Shown here piece by piece: positions 38,146 through 46,380 of a DNA stretch of 62,896 nt. This DNA is from DATLNF01 sp046590575 (GTDB lineage Bacteria > Actinomycetota > Actinomycetes > BP-191): NCBI GenBank assembly GCA_046590575.1, contig JBKJUS010000061.1:1-62896 (forward strand), written 5' to 3'. The first letter of the stretch is position 1; every line of letters begins with the position of its first letter. The translations under genes and the position numbers were made by a program. The notes below the pieces were generated by a model. That model made no database searches. It worked only from the letters and a program-made list of their open reading frames with translations, and was not told the DNA's origin.

Positions 38146-40896
38146 CTAGGTCAGGAGATCCCCGGCCCGTCGCCGGCGGCCGAGCAGGAAGCCCGACGCA
38201 GCAAGGACGAGACCCACTCCGGCGACAAGTGGTCGGCCACCAGTCGCCGGCAGCCCTGCGGCCGGCCGTGGCCGAGCGGGCGCCGCGACAGGCGCCCCCG
38301 TTGTGGGCGCAGCCGGCACCGGAGCGCCCGCCGACGCTGCGCCGGTCGACACCGCCCACACCGTGTCGCCGTCGAAGTACGTGTGCGATGGCCGCAGCGC
38401 GGCCGCGAGACCGTCCTGCCCGTACTGCGCCATCTTTGACAGCAGCGCGCGGCTCATCGGGAGGTTGGTGGCCACGATGCCGATCGTCGTGTTCTCGCCG
38501 GCCTTGGACTTGTTGAACGGGCTGCCCCTGTAGTCGCCGCACCCGCCTGGTGGCGGCTCGAGACCGCCGAACTCCGAGCCAACCTGGTACGCCGCGCCGA
38601 TCAGCCCGCAGGCGTTGCCGAGGTCGACCGCCGTACCGAACGCATTGACGTCGACGACCGCTCCCACGATCACGCCGTCGCCGAGGTCTTCACTGGCGAA
38701 GCCCAGCCCGCCCTTGAGGCCACCGGCCGAAGCGCCCGCTCCGCCACCGACCGATCCCTGCAGCTGAGGTCCCACCTTCGCCGCCGCGATCGCCTTGGCG
38801 CCGTATTCCGCCGTCGCGTGCGCCGTCCACGGCCGGCCGAAGCGGCCGAGGTCGAAGATGACCGACGTTGGCACCACCGGCATGACCTTGCCGCCGCCGA
38901 TCGGAGTGCCGAGTCCCTTCTTCTCCAGCCACGGAGTGACGCCGTCAGCTGCTTCAAGGCCGTACGCGCTGCCCCCGGTGAGGATCAGCGCGTGGACCGG
39001 CTGAACAGCAGTGTCCGCACGCGTCGAGTCGGTGCCCCGCCCGCCGGGAGCCGAGCCGCGCACTTCGACACCCGCGGTGCCACCGGCCGGGAGGTGCATC
39101 ACGGTCGTGCCTAGCGTGCCGGTGTCGTCGGTGAAGCTGCCGATCGTCACGCCGGGCACGTCGGTGATGTTGTTGAACGGCCCGGTGCGCCCTGCTCCCT
39201 TCGGGTAACCCCCGGGACCCGCGTCGCAGGCCTCCGGAAATGTCGTGCAGTACGACGCGCCACCAGTCGGATCCTTGGCCGCGACCATCGCGTGCACGAT
39301 GGCACGGGCCATGGTCCGCTTCATCGCCTCGCCGATCCGGTCCACCGTGGCCAGGCAGCCCGCGTCCTGTTGGCAGCGCGGGTCGTCGGGCAGCACGGCG
39401 CTGCCCTGCGCGCCGAGACCGGGTGCTACGAACGTGGCGAGTCCGGCCGCAGCAGTGACCACCGCGACGCGTCGTAGGGATCGCCGACCGCTCCGCTGAC
39501 CCGCCACCGGCTCTGGCTCCGCCGGAAGCAGCGTCGCTCGCCGACGGCCAGTGGCGTACGCCGTCGCGAAGCACAAGCTTCCGACTGAGGTCAGCGGAAG
39601 CCACGGGATGTCGCGACCTGTGCCTCCGCCGTTCCTCGACGCAACTACCGCTGCCGGTGCCGGTGCTTCCGGCGTGACCTTCGACGCGGCGGCGGCGCCC
39701 GCGCCTGCGCACGCTGCAGCGAATGTGCCGCAGTACGACGATGCGAGACCGGGCACCGACTCGGCTTCGAGCATGGCGTGCCCGATGGCGCGGGAGACAA
39801 CTTCAGGCACTGAGTTGAGGAAGATCTGGTAGAGCAGCTGGCAGCCGAGCGCGGTGTTGCGGATGGCTGCGTGGAGGCAGTCAGGTAGCACGCCGACTGC
39901 AGGCGTGACCTTGTCGGTCGAGATGGAGAACATCGTGTCGCCGGCACCCATGCCGTGCGACGCGCCCAGAGCTCGCGTGACGCCGTCGTGCGCCACCTCG
40001 GCGACCTTCTGGTTCATGGCCTTGTCGAGGTTGATGTTGGTGGCCACGATGCCGAGAACGCTGCCGGTGTTGCCGGGACCTGAGGCCACCGACGGCGCGC
40101 GGTAGGTGCCGCACCCGCCTTCGGGTCCGGCCCGACCGGCGAACTCCGTGCCGACGCCATAGCGTGCGGCCAGCAGGCCACAACCGCGGGCAACGTCGAC
40201 GGGGCTGCCGGCGCTGTCGATGACGACGAGCGCGGCGACGATGATGCCCGGGGCGATTTCGACGCTGGCGCTCCCTAGGCCGCCCTTCAGCCCGCCGGCG
40301 ACCGCACCGGCTCCAGCGCCGATGTTGCCCTGGGCCACCGGTCCGAGACCCGACGCCGCGGCCTCGGCTGCGTCGAAGCCATCCTGAAAGCCGGGGCGCA
40401 CCGAGGAGTCGCGACCGGGACGCAGGTCGTTGATCGCGGCGCCGGGCAGGATCGGCACAACCTGGTCGGGAGTGAAACCAACCTGGAAGCCCTGGTTCTG
40501 CTCGTAGAGGTACTGCATCGCGCCGGGACCCGCAGCGAGCCCGTACTCCCCACCGCCGGTGAGCAGGATGGCATTGACCTTCTGCACCTCGTTGGTGGGT
40601 TTGAGCAGGTCGGTTTCGCGGGTGATCGCGGAGCCGCCGCGCACGTCGACCCCGGCGGTCGCAGTGTCAGGGACGTAGACGACCGTGGTGCCGGTGTGCG
40701 CCTCTTCGTTGGTCACGTGGCCGACGAGGACTCCGGTGACGTCAGTGATGTCGTTGTTCAGTCCCGGTGTGCCCTTCTGCTGCGCCGCTGCGGTCGACGG
40801 CAGTATGGCGATCGTCGTGCCCGCGACCAGCGCAGCCAGCACGACCCGTGCTGCTCTGCTGCGAAGTACGGCGGAAGCGTCACCCACGTGCGACAT
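38146..40896 (-). CDS. Tandem double P1-family (S58, DmpA-like) peptidase with LPxTG anchor
   Basis: 916 residues. Signal peptide 1-38. P1 domain 1 spans about 42-330 with GGLKGGLGSAS and candidate nucleophile S279 (NTGSVLGIVATN). A Cys-containing helical segment (340-400), LPLTS (433-437), a hydrophobic stretch and RRR (451-453) follow. Then a second signal-peptide-like segment (about 475-497), another helical Cys segment (505-560) and P1 domain 2 (about 570-860), with candidate nucleophile T803 (ENTTIGIVATN). LPATGG at 882, a hydrophobic helix and RRRR end the chain. P1 enzymes cut themselves before the Ser/Thr and act as aminopeptidases or amidases. The layout is that of two complete exported genes joined in frame. 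AGAAGGAG precedes the ATG at 40896. Confidence 0.88.
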   Translation of the reverse strand: MSHVGDASAVLRSRAARVVLAALVAGTTIAILPSTAAAQQKGTPGLNNDITDVTGVLVGHVTNEEAHTGTTVVYVPDTATAGVDVRGGSAITRETDLLKPTNEVQKVNAILLTGGGEYGLAAGPGAMQYLYEQNQGFQVGFTPDQVVPILPGAAINDLRPGRDSSVRPGFQDGFDAAEAAASGLGPVAQGNIGAGAGAVAGGLKGGLGSASVEIAPGIIVAALVVIDSAGSPVDVARGCGLLAARYGVGTEFAGRAGPEGGCGTYRAPSVASGPGNTGSVLGIVATNINLDKAMNQKVAEVAHDGVTRALGASHGMGAGDTMFSISTDKVTPAVGVLPDCLHAAIRNTALGCQLLYQIFLNSVPEVVSRAIGHAMLEAESVPGLASSYCGTFAAACAGAGAAAASKVTPEAPAPAAVVASRNGGGTGRDIPWLPLTSVGSLCFATAYATGRRRATLLPAEPEPVAGQRSGRRSLRRVAVVTAAAGLATFVAPGLGAQGSAVLPDDPRCQQDAGCLATVDRIGEAMKRTMARAIVHAMVAAKDPTGGASYCTTFPEACDAGPGGYPKGAGRTGPFNNITDVPGVTIGSFTDDTGTLGTTVMHLPAGGTAGVEVRGSAPGGRGTDSTRADTAVQPVHALILTGGSAYGLEAADGVTPWLEKKGLGTPIGGGKVMPVVPTSVIFDLGRFGRPWTAHATAEYGAKAIAAAKVGPQLQGSVGGGAGASAGGLKGGLGFASEDLGDGVIVGAVVDVNAFGTAVDLGNACGLIGAAYQVGSEFGGLEPPPGGCGDYRGSPFNKSKAGENTTIGIVATNLPMSRALLSKMAQYGQDGLAAALRPSHTYFDGDTVWAVSTGAASAGAPVPAAPTTGAPVAAPARPRPAAGLPATGGRPLVAGVGLVLAASGFLLGRRRRAGDLLT

Positions 40897-40949
40897 TGCT
40901 GCTCCTTCTGGCTGGGACGCGAGGCCGAGCTCCGCCGCGCGCTGGTGCG

Positions 40950-42278
40950 TCAGCTTGTGCAGTGCCGATCGGCGACGGAGAGTGCTTCGTCGAGGATCGA
41001 GAGGCCTTCCTTGGCCTCGGTCTCCGTGATGGTGCACGGAGGTACGACGTGCAGCCGGTTGAAGTTGGTCAGCGGCAGCATGCCTCGGTCCTTGCATGCC
41101 TTCACGAGCTCGTTCATGGCCGGGCTGGTGCCGCCGTACGGCGCGAGCGGCTCCCTCGTCGCGCGGTCGGCGACTAACTCGAGAGCCCAGAAGACGCCGA
41201 GTCCTCGCACCTCACCGACGCACGGGTGGTGATCCGCTATCTCGCGTAGCCCGGGGCCGAGCACTCGCTGGCCGACCTCGGTGGCATTCTCGAGGATCCC
41301 CTCGTCGGTCATCGCTTGCATGGTCGCCACGGCAGCCGCGCAGGCCAGTGGGTGTCCGGAGTACGTGAGGCCGCCGGGGTAGACCCGGTCGGCGAAGGTC
41401 GCGGCGATCGCCTCGTTGATGAGGACACCGCCGAGCGGGACGTAGCCTGAGTTGATGCCCTTCGCGAAGGTGATCAGGTCGGGTACGACGTTCCAGTGCT
41501 CGACGGCGAACCACGTGCCGGTCCGACCGAAGCCGCACATGACCTCGTCCGCGATGTAGACGATGCCGTGCCGGTCGCACAGAGCGCGAACGCCGGCGAG
41601 GTAGCCCGCCGGCGGCGGCATGATGCCGGCCGTCCCTGGCACGGTCTCGAGCACGATGGCCGCGATGGTGCCGGGGCCTTCCATGGCGACTACTTGCTCG
41701 AGGTGCTCGAGGGCGCGCGCCGACTCCTCCTCCGGCGTCGTGCTGTGGAACGGCGAGCGGTAGAGGAACGGCCCGAAGAAGTGGACGACGCCTGCGTTGC
41801 CCTGGTCGTTGGGCCAGCGTCGCGGGTCACCGGTGAGGTTCACGGCGGTGGTGGTGCCGCCGTGGTACGAGCGGTAGGTCGACAATAGCTTGGTACGCCC
41901 GGTGTGCAACCGCGCCATGCGCACCGCGTGCTCGATCGCCTCGGCGCCGCCGTTGGTGAAGAAGACCTTGGTCAGCCCCGCCGGCGCGAGCTCAGCTACC
42001 CGGCGAGCGGCCTCGCTGCGCTGGTCGTTGGCATGTTGCGGGGCGATGGTGCAGAGGCGGTCGGCCTGCTCCTTGATCGCCGCCACTACGCGCGGGTGCT
42101 GGTGTCCGATGTTGGTGTTGACCAGCTGCGAGGAGAAGTCGAGGTAGCGGTTGCCCTTGTCGTCCCAGATGTGCACGCCCTGCGCTCGCTCGATCACCAT
42201 GGGGGTGAGCGCAGCCTGGGCGGACCAGGAGTGGAAGACGTGTGCGCGGTCGAGTGCGTAGGTATCGATCATCGTCAT
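40950..42278 (-). CDS. Class III aminotransferase, probably beta-alanine/omega-amino acid-pyruvate transaminase
   Basis: 442 residues of the PLP-dependent class III (acetylornithine/omega-amino acid) family. It shows TNGGAEAIEHAVRMAR, the Asp of ADEVMCGFGRTG, and the PLP-lysine in FAKGINSGYVPLGG. The form of this motif is common in beta-alanine/taurine-pyruvate transaminases. The gene sits 14 bp after mmsA on the same strand, so beta-alanine to malonate semialdehyde, then acetyl-CoA, is a good hypothesis; GABA or another omega-amine cannot be excluded. ATG at 42278 chosen (MTMIDTYALD); the second Met is also possible. Confidence 0.85.
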   Translation of the reverse strand: MTMIDTYALDRAHVFHSWSAQAALTPMVIERAQGVHIWDDKGNRYLDFSSQLVNTNIGHQHPRVVAAIKEQADRLCTIAPQHANDQRSEAARRVAELAPAGLTKVFFTNGGAEAIEHAVRMARLHTGRTKLLSTYRSYHGGTTTAVNLTGDPRRWPNDQGNAGVVHFFGPFLYRSPFHSTTPEEESARALEHLEQVVAMEGPGTIAAIVLETVPGTAGIMPPPAGYLAGVRALCDRHGIVYIADEVMCGFGRTGTWFAVEHWNVVPDLITFAKGINSGYVPLGGVLINEAIAATFADRVYPGGLTYSGHPLACAAAVATMQAMTDEGILENATEVGQRVLGPGLREIADHHPCVGEVRGLGVFWALELVADRATREPLAPYGGTSPAMNELVKACKDRGMLPLTNFNRLHVVPPCTITETEAKEGLSILDEALSVADRHCTS

Positions 42279-42292
42279 GAACTCTGTCGTCG

Positions 42293-43789
42293 TCAGGTGC
42301 TTTGGGGGAAGCCGAGGTTGACCCCGCCGTGCGATGGGTCGAGCCAGCGTGACGTCACGACCTTGCCTCTCGTGTAGAACTGCACGCCGTCGGCGCCGTG
42401 CGCGTGCAAGTCGCCGAAGAGCGAACTCTTCCACCCGCCGAAGGAGAAATAGGCCATCGGCACGGGAATCGGCACGTTGATGCCGATCATGCCAACCTGC
42501 ACCTCGTTCTGGAAGCGCCGCGCGGCGCCGCCGTCGTTGGTGAAGATCGCCGTGCCGTTGCCGTAGAGATTAGCGTTGACCAGCTTCAGGGCGTCGTCGT
42601 ATGACGAAGCCCGGACCACCGACAGGACCGGGCCGAAGATCTCGTCGGTGTAGACCGACATCTGCGGCTGTACCTGGTCGAGCAGCGTCGGCCCGAGCCA
42701 GAAACCCGCGTCGTCGCCGTCAACCGTGATGTCCCGTCCATCGACGACGACTTTGGCACCGTCGGACTCGCCCGCCTCGATGTAGCTGGCCACGCGGTCG
42801 CGGTGCTCGCGGGTGATCAGTGGTCCCATGTCGCAGCCGCGCCGACCGTCACCGGTCTTCAACGTCAGCATGCGCTCGCGGATCTTGTCGACGAGCACGT
42901 CACCGACCGGATCCACGGCGACGACGACCGAGATCGCCATGCACCGCTCGCCCGCTGAGCCGAAGCCGGCGTTGACCGCTGAGTCCGCTGCGAGGTCGAG
43001 GTCGGCATCGGGCAGCACGACCATGTGGTTCTTGGCACCGCCGAGCGCCTGCACCCGCTTGCCGTAGCGCGTCGCCGTCTCGTACACGTGGCGGGCGACC
43101 GGCGTGGAGCCGACGAAGCTGACCGCCTGTACGACGGGGTGCTCGAGCAGTGCGTCGACGGCCTCGCGTCCACCGTGGATGACATTGAGAACACCCGGCG
43201 GGAGACCGGCTTCGGCCCACAGCTCGGCGAGCCGGACCGAGGCGCTCGGGTCCTTCTCGCTGGGCTTGAGCACCACGGTGTTGCCGCAGGCGATCGCGAT
43301 CGGGACGAACCACATGGGCACCATGACGGGGAAGTTGAACGGCGAGATCACGGCGACCACACCCAGCGGCTGGCGCATGGAGTAGGAGTCGACGCTGGTC
43401 GACACGTTCTCCGAGAAGCCGCCCTTGCTCGCCGCCGGCACTCCGCAGGCGAACTCGATGACCTCGAGTGCCCGCTGCACCTCGCCGGCGGCGTCGGCAA
43501 GCACCTTGCCGTGCTCCGCAGTGATCAACGCCGCGAGCTCGTCCCGATGCGTGTGCACGAGTTCGCGCATCGCGAAAAGCACCTGGGTACGCCGGGCCAG
43601 CGAGGCCTCCCGCCAGCCCGCGAAGGCGCGCTGCGCCGCCGTGACGGCGACGTCGACGTCGGCCGCCGAGGCCATCGGCACGAGCACCGTCTGGGCGCCG
43701 GTCGCCGGATCGTGCACCAAGCCCTGCTCGGTGGACGCGCCGGACCACGCTGTTCCGTCGACCCAGTGCCGGACGTGGGTGGCTGTCAT
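42293..43789 (-). CDS. mmsA: CoA-acylating methylmalonate-semialdehyde dehydrogenase
   Basis: 498 residues. Oxidises malonate or methylmalonate semialdehyde to acetyl-CoA or propionyl-CoA with CO2 and NADH. It shows SPFNFPVMVPMWF, the family-typical YSMRQPLGVVAVISPFNFP context, the catalytic Cys in GSAGERCMAISV, and the C-terminal GGWKSSLFGDLHAHGADGVQFYTRGK unique to the MMSDH group. AGAGG precedes the ATG. First gene of a minus-strand unit with the aminotransferase; the P1-peptidase gene follows 53 bp after that. Divergent from the pucR-like gene. Confidence 0.94.
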   Translation of the reverse strand: MTATHVRHWVDGTAWSGASTEQGLVHDPATGAQTVLVPMASAADVDVAVTAAQRAFAGWREASLARRTQVLFAMRELVHTHRDELAALITAEHGKVLADAAGEVQRALEVIEFACGVPAASKGGFSENVSTSVDSYSMRQPLGVVAVISPFNFPVMVPMWFVPIAIACGNTVVLKPSEKDPSASVRLAELWAEAGLPPGVLNVIHGGREAVDALLEHPVVQAVSFVGSTPVARHVYETATRYGKRVQALGGAKNHMVVLPDADLDLAADSAVNAGFGSAGERCMAISVVVAVDPVGDVLVDKIRERMLTLKTGDGRRGCDMGPLITREHRDRVASYIEAGESDGAKVVVDGRDITVDGDDAGFWLGPTLLDQVQPQMSVYTDEIFGPVLSVVRASSYDDALKLVNANLYGNGTAIFTNDGGAARRFQNEVQVGMIGINVPIPVPMAYFSFGGWKSSLFGDLHAHGADGVQFYTRGKVVTSRWLDPSHGGVNLGFPQST

Positions 43790-43865
43790 GAAGACCTCTG
43801 CAGATGACGGATGACGGGTGGGTCCGAGTGTGTGGCGCCAGCGAGCCGGCGGCCACGGTCACATT

Positions 43866-43893
43866 GTCAGGTCATTCGCATTGAGCCTTACAG
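43866..43893. promoter_or_regulatory. Candidate PucR operator between mmsA and its regulator
   Basis: TGTCAGG and CCTTACA form an imperfect inverted repeat (one mismatch) across 14 bases, ending 2 bp before the regulator start in the 105-bp divergent region. Only position and symmetry support it. Confidence 0.3.
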
Positions 43894-43894
43894 T

Positions 43895-45535
43895 ATGTCG
43901 GTGATCCCCACCGTGGCCGACGTCCTCGGCCTTGACGAGCTTCGGGCCGGCCGGCCGGACGTGGTGGCCGGTCGTCTCGGTCTCGACCGGCCGGTGCGGT
44001 GGGTGCATGTCAGCGAAATCCCCGACATCGCCCCCCTTCTTAAGGGCGGGGAGCTCATCCTCACCACAGGCATCGCCTGGCCGGACTCCGACGCCGCAGT
44101 GGCCGACTACGTCGAACAACTCGATGCCGCTGATGCCGCCGGCGTCGTCATCGAGCTGGGCCGACGGTTCCCCCGGGTCCCCTCCGTCGTGCTGCGGGCT
44201 GCGGACGCCCGCCAGTTCCCGGTCGTCGCGCTGTCACTGCCGGTGCCTTTCGTCGGCATCACCGAGGTGGTGCACCGGCTGATCGTCAATGCGCAGTACC
44301 AGCTGCTCGAGTTCTCCGACCACGCCCATCGAGCGTTCACCGCCCTGAGCATCGAGGGAGCCTCGGTCCAGGAGGTGCTCGACCGGGCGTCGGCGATGAC
44401 GGGGGAGCCGGTCGTCCTCGAAGATCTTGCGCACCGGGCGGTGGCCTACAACGCCGGACCAGCCGGTCCGGCGGAGGTACTCCGCGACTGGGAGTCGAGG
44501 TCACGTGAGGTCAGCGCCGACGCAGAGGCGACGACGACGAGCCCGCACGGCTGGCTCGTCACGCCGGTCGGGCCGAGGTTCCAGCGCTGGGGTCGGCTGG
44601 TGATGCCGAGTCCGGCGCAGGACAACCCGCAGTTGGTGATGCTGCTCGAGCGGGCCGCCGAGGCGCTCGCACTCATCCGGTTGGTCGAGCGCGACCGCGC
44701 CGGCCTCGAGCAGCAGGCGCACGGGGGCCTGCTTGCCGACCTGATGCGAAGCCGCACGTCCGCCCGGCCGGCGCAGCGAGCTCGTGCCGAGTCGCTGGGG
44801 TTCCCGGCGAGTCGGCACGCGTTCGTCGGGTTGTGCGTTGCCTCCCGGTCCGCCGATCGGCTCGACCCCGTGGTGCAGGAAGGGCGGGACCGCACCTTGG
44901 CCGAGTCAGTGTCGGCCGCGTGCCGGGCCGCCGGCCTGCCGGCGTTGGTGTCCTCGCTGCAGCCCGACCAGGTGCTGGTCCTCGTCGCCGTGCCTCATCA
45001 GCGGGCGGCAGATGCGGCCGTCGAGCAGGTCGCTCAGGCGCTGGATGCGTCGCTGCGCGCACGCGGCGAACGGCGGCCGACCGTCGGGGCCGGAAGGGTG
45101 GTCGAGTCCTTCGACGACGTCGGCGCATCGTTGTCGGAGGCGAGGCACGTTGTCGACGTGATGGCGTCGAGCGGTGAACGCGCACACCGCGCGTACTACC
45201 GGATGACCGATCTCGGCCTCCGTGGGCTGCTCGCGAGCATGCGAGACGACCCTCGATTCGTCGGGTTCGCGGAGTCGCAGCTCGGCCCGTTGCTGGCCCA
45301 CGACGCCCGCCGTGGCACAGCGTTGGAGCAGACATTGCGGCAGTACCTCGAAGCAGGTGGCAACAAGAGCCGGCTTGCCCGGACCGGCTTCATCAGCCGA
45401 CCGGCGCTCTATGCCCGACTGGCCACCATCGAGACGATTCTTGGCGTCGACTTGAACGATGCTGATGCGGCGGCAGGACTGCTTGTAGCCCTGGAGATTC
45501 GCTCCCTCCGGGCCAGCGAGGGTCAGCCCGCGTGA
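43895..45535 (+). CDS. PucR-family transcriptional regulator
   Basis: 546 residues. N-terminal purine-catabolism-regulatory (PucR) domain about 1-130 (VADVLGLDELRAG, LKGGELILTTGIAW), a middle GGDEF-like/CdaR region, and the C-terminal PucR helix-turn-helix (EQTLRQYLEAGGNKSRLARTGFISRPALYARLATIETILG). Such proteins often activate adjacent catabolic genes when an amino acid or purine derivative is present. It is divergent from mmsA and the aminotransferase, its likely targets. ATG at 43895 is directly preceded by the operator-like repeat; no SD is evident, so a leaderless or upstream start is possible. Confidence 0.88.
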   Translation: MSVIPTVADVLGLDELRAGRPDVVAGRLGLDRPVRWVHVSEIPDIAPLLKGGELILTTGIAWPDSDAAVADYVEQLDAADAAGVVIELGRRFPRVPSVVLRAADARQFPVVALSLPVPFVGITEVVHRLIVNAQYQLLEFSDHAHRAFTALSIEGASVQEVLDRASAMTGEPVVLEDLAHRAVAYNAGPAGPAEVLRDWESRSREVSADAEATTTSPHGWLVTPVGPRFQRWGRLVMPSPAQDNPQLVMLLERAAEALALIRLVERDRAGLEQQAHGGLLADLMRSRTSARPAQRARAESLGFPASRHAFVGLCVASRSADRLDPVVQEGRDRTLAESVSAACRAAGLPALVSSLQPDQVLVLVAVPHQRAADAAVEQVAQALDASLRARGERRPTVGAGRVVESFDDVGASLSEARHVVDVMASSGERAHRAYYRMTDLGLRGLLASMRDDPRFVGFAESQLGPLLAHDARRGTALEQTLRQYLEAGGNKSRLARTGFISRPALYARLATIETILGVDLNDADAAAGLLVALEIRSLRASEGQPA

Positions 45536-45583
45536 ACTCGGTGGTCATAATGCGCGCAGTCCGGGCGTGAACGAGGAGGCTCT

Positions 45584-46366
45584 GTGACGGACCGCGCGCT
45601 GTTTCGCCCGGTGCAGACCGTGCGCGCCTACGAGCGCATCGTCGAGCAGGTTGAGCAGGCAGTGCTGTCCGGGGCACTCAAGCCGGGGGACCGGCTGCCC
45701 AGCGAGCGCGAGCTGATCGTGCAGTTCCGGGTCAGCCGTTCGACGGTGCGCGAGGCACTGAGGGTGCTGGAGAGTGGCGGATTCCTGCGGTCTCGGCCGG
45801 GCGACCCACACGGACCCGAAGTCATGCCGTTGACGACGCGGACTCTGGAGAAGTCGCTGCACCGGTTGATGCGCGTCGACGAGGTGTCGCTCGCGCAGCT
45901 GGTGCAGTTCCGGATGCTGCTCGACGGGTCGGCGAGCTATCTAGCGGCGAGAGCACGCAGCGACACGCAGCTTGCGGACATGCAGCTGACCCTGGACCGG
46001 ATGGCAGCGTGCGTGGATGTTGGGTACAGCGAGTTCAGTGAGGCCGACGTCGCATTCCACGACGCCTTGGCGAAGGCGAGCGGCAACACACTGATCGAGG
46101 TGTGCTGCGCAGCCGTACGCGGCGTCGTCGTCGGGCTCATCGCCCAGAAGATCGCCTCGGCGGCGGACCAGGCTTCATTGATGACGCAGTCGCTGGCCCA
46201 CCACGCCGAGGTGCTCGACGCCGTACGCGCCGGGCAGGGTGCTCGGGCTGCCGAGCTCGCTCGCGAACACCTCTACGCTTATTACGCCGAGCACGTCTCG
46301 GAATCGGAGCGGGAGGTGCTGGCGGACCTGGTCGCCGGTGCCGGTCTCACCGCCGCCACCGACTAG
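45584..46366 (+). CDS. GntR-family regulator, FadR/FCD subfamily
   Basis: 260 residues. Winged helix about 15-85 (IVEQVEQAVLSGALKPGDRLPSERELIVQFRVSRSTVREALRVLESGGF), then an FCD ligand-binding domain with the metal-site pattern of Asp and three His: ADVAFHDALAKASGN, SLAHHAEVLDAVRAG and AREHL. It probably binds a carboxylate and controls the aldehyde dehydrogenase and/or SDR-transporter operon next to it. GTG at 45584 after GAGGAGG. Convergent with the aldehyde dehydrogenase, 14 bp apart. Confidence 0.9.
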   Translation: MTDRALFRPVQTVRAYERIVEQVEQAVLSGALKPGDRLPSERELIVQFRVSRSTVREALRVLESGGFLRSRPGDPHGPEVMPLTTRTLEKSLHRLMRVDEVSLAQLVQFRMLLDGSASYLAARARSDTQLADMQLTLDRMAACVDVGYSEFSEADVAFHDALAKASGNTLIEVCCAAVRGVVVGLIAQKIASAADQASLMTQSLAHHAEVLDAVRAGQGARAAELAREHLYAYYAEHVSESEREVLADLVAGAGLTAATD

Positions 46367-46380
46367 CCGCCCGCCCGCGG

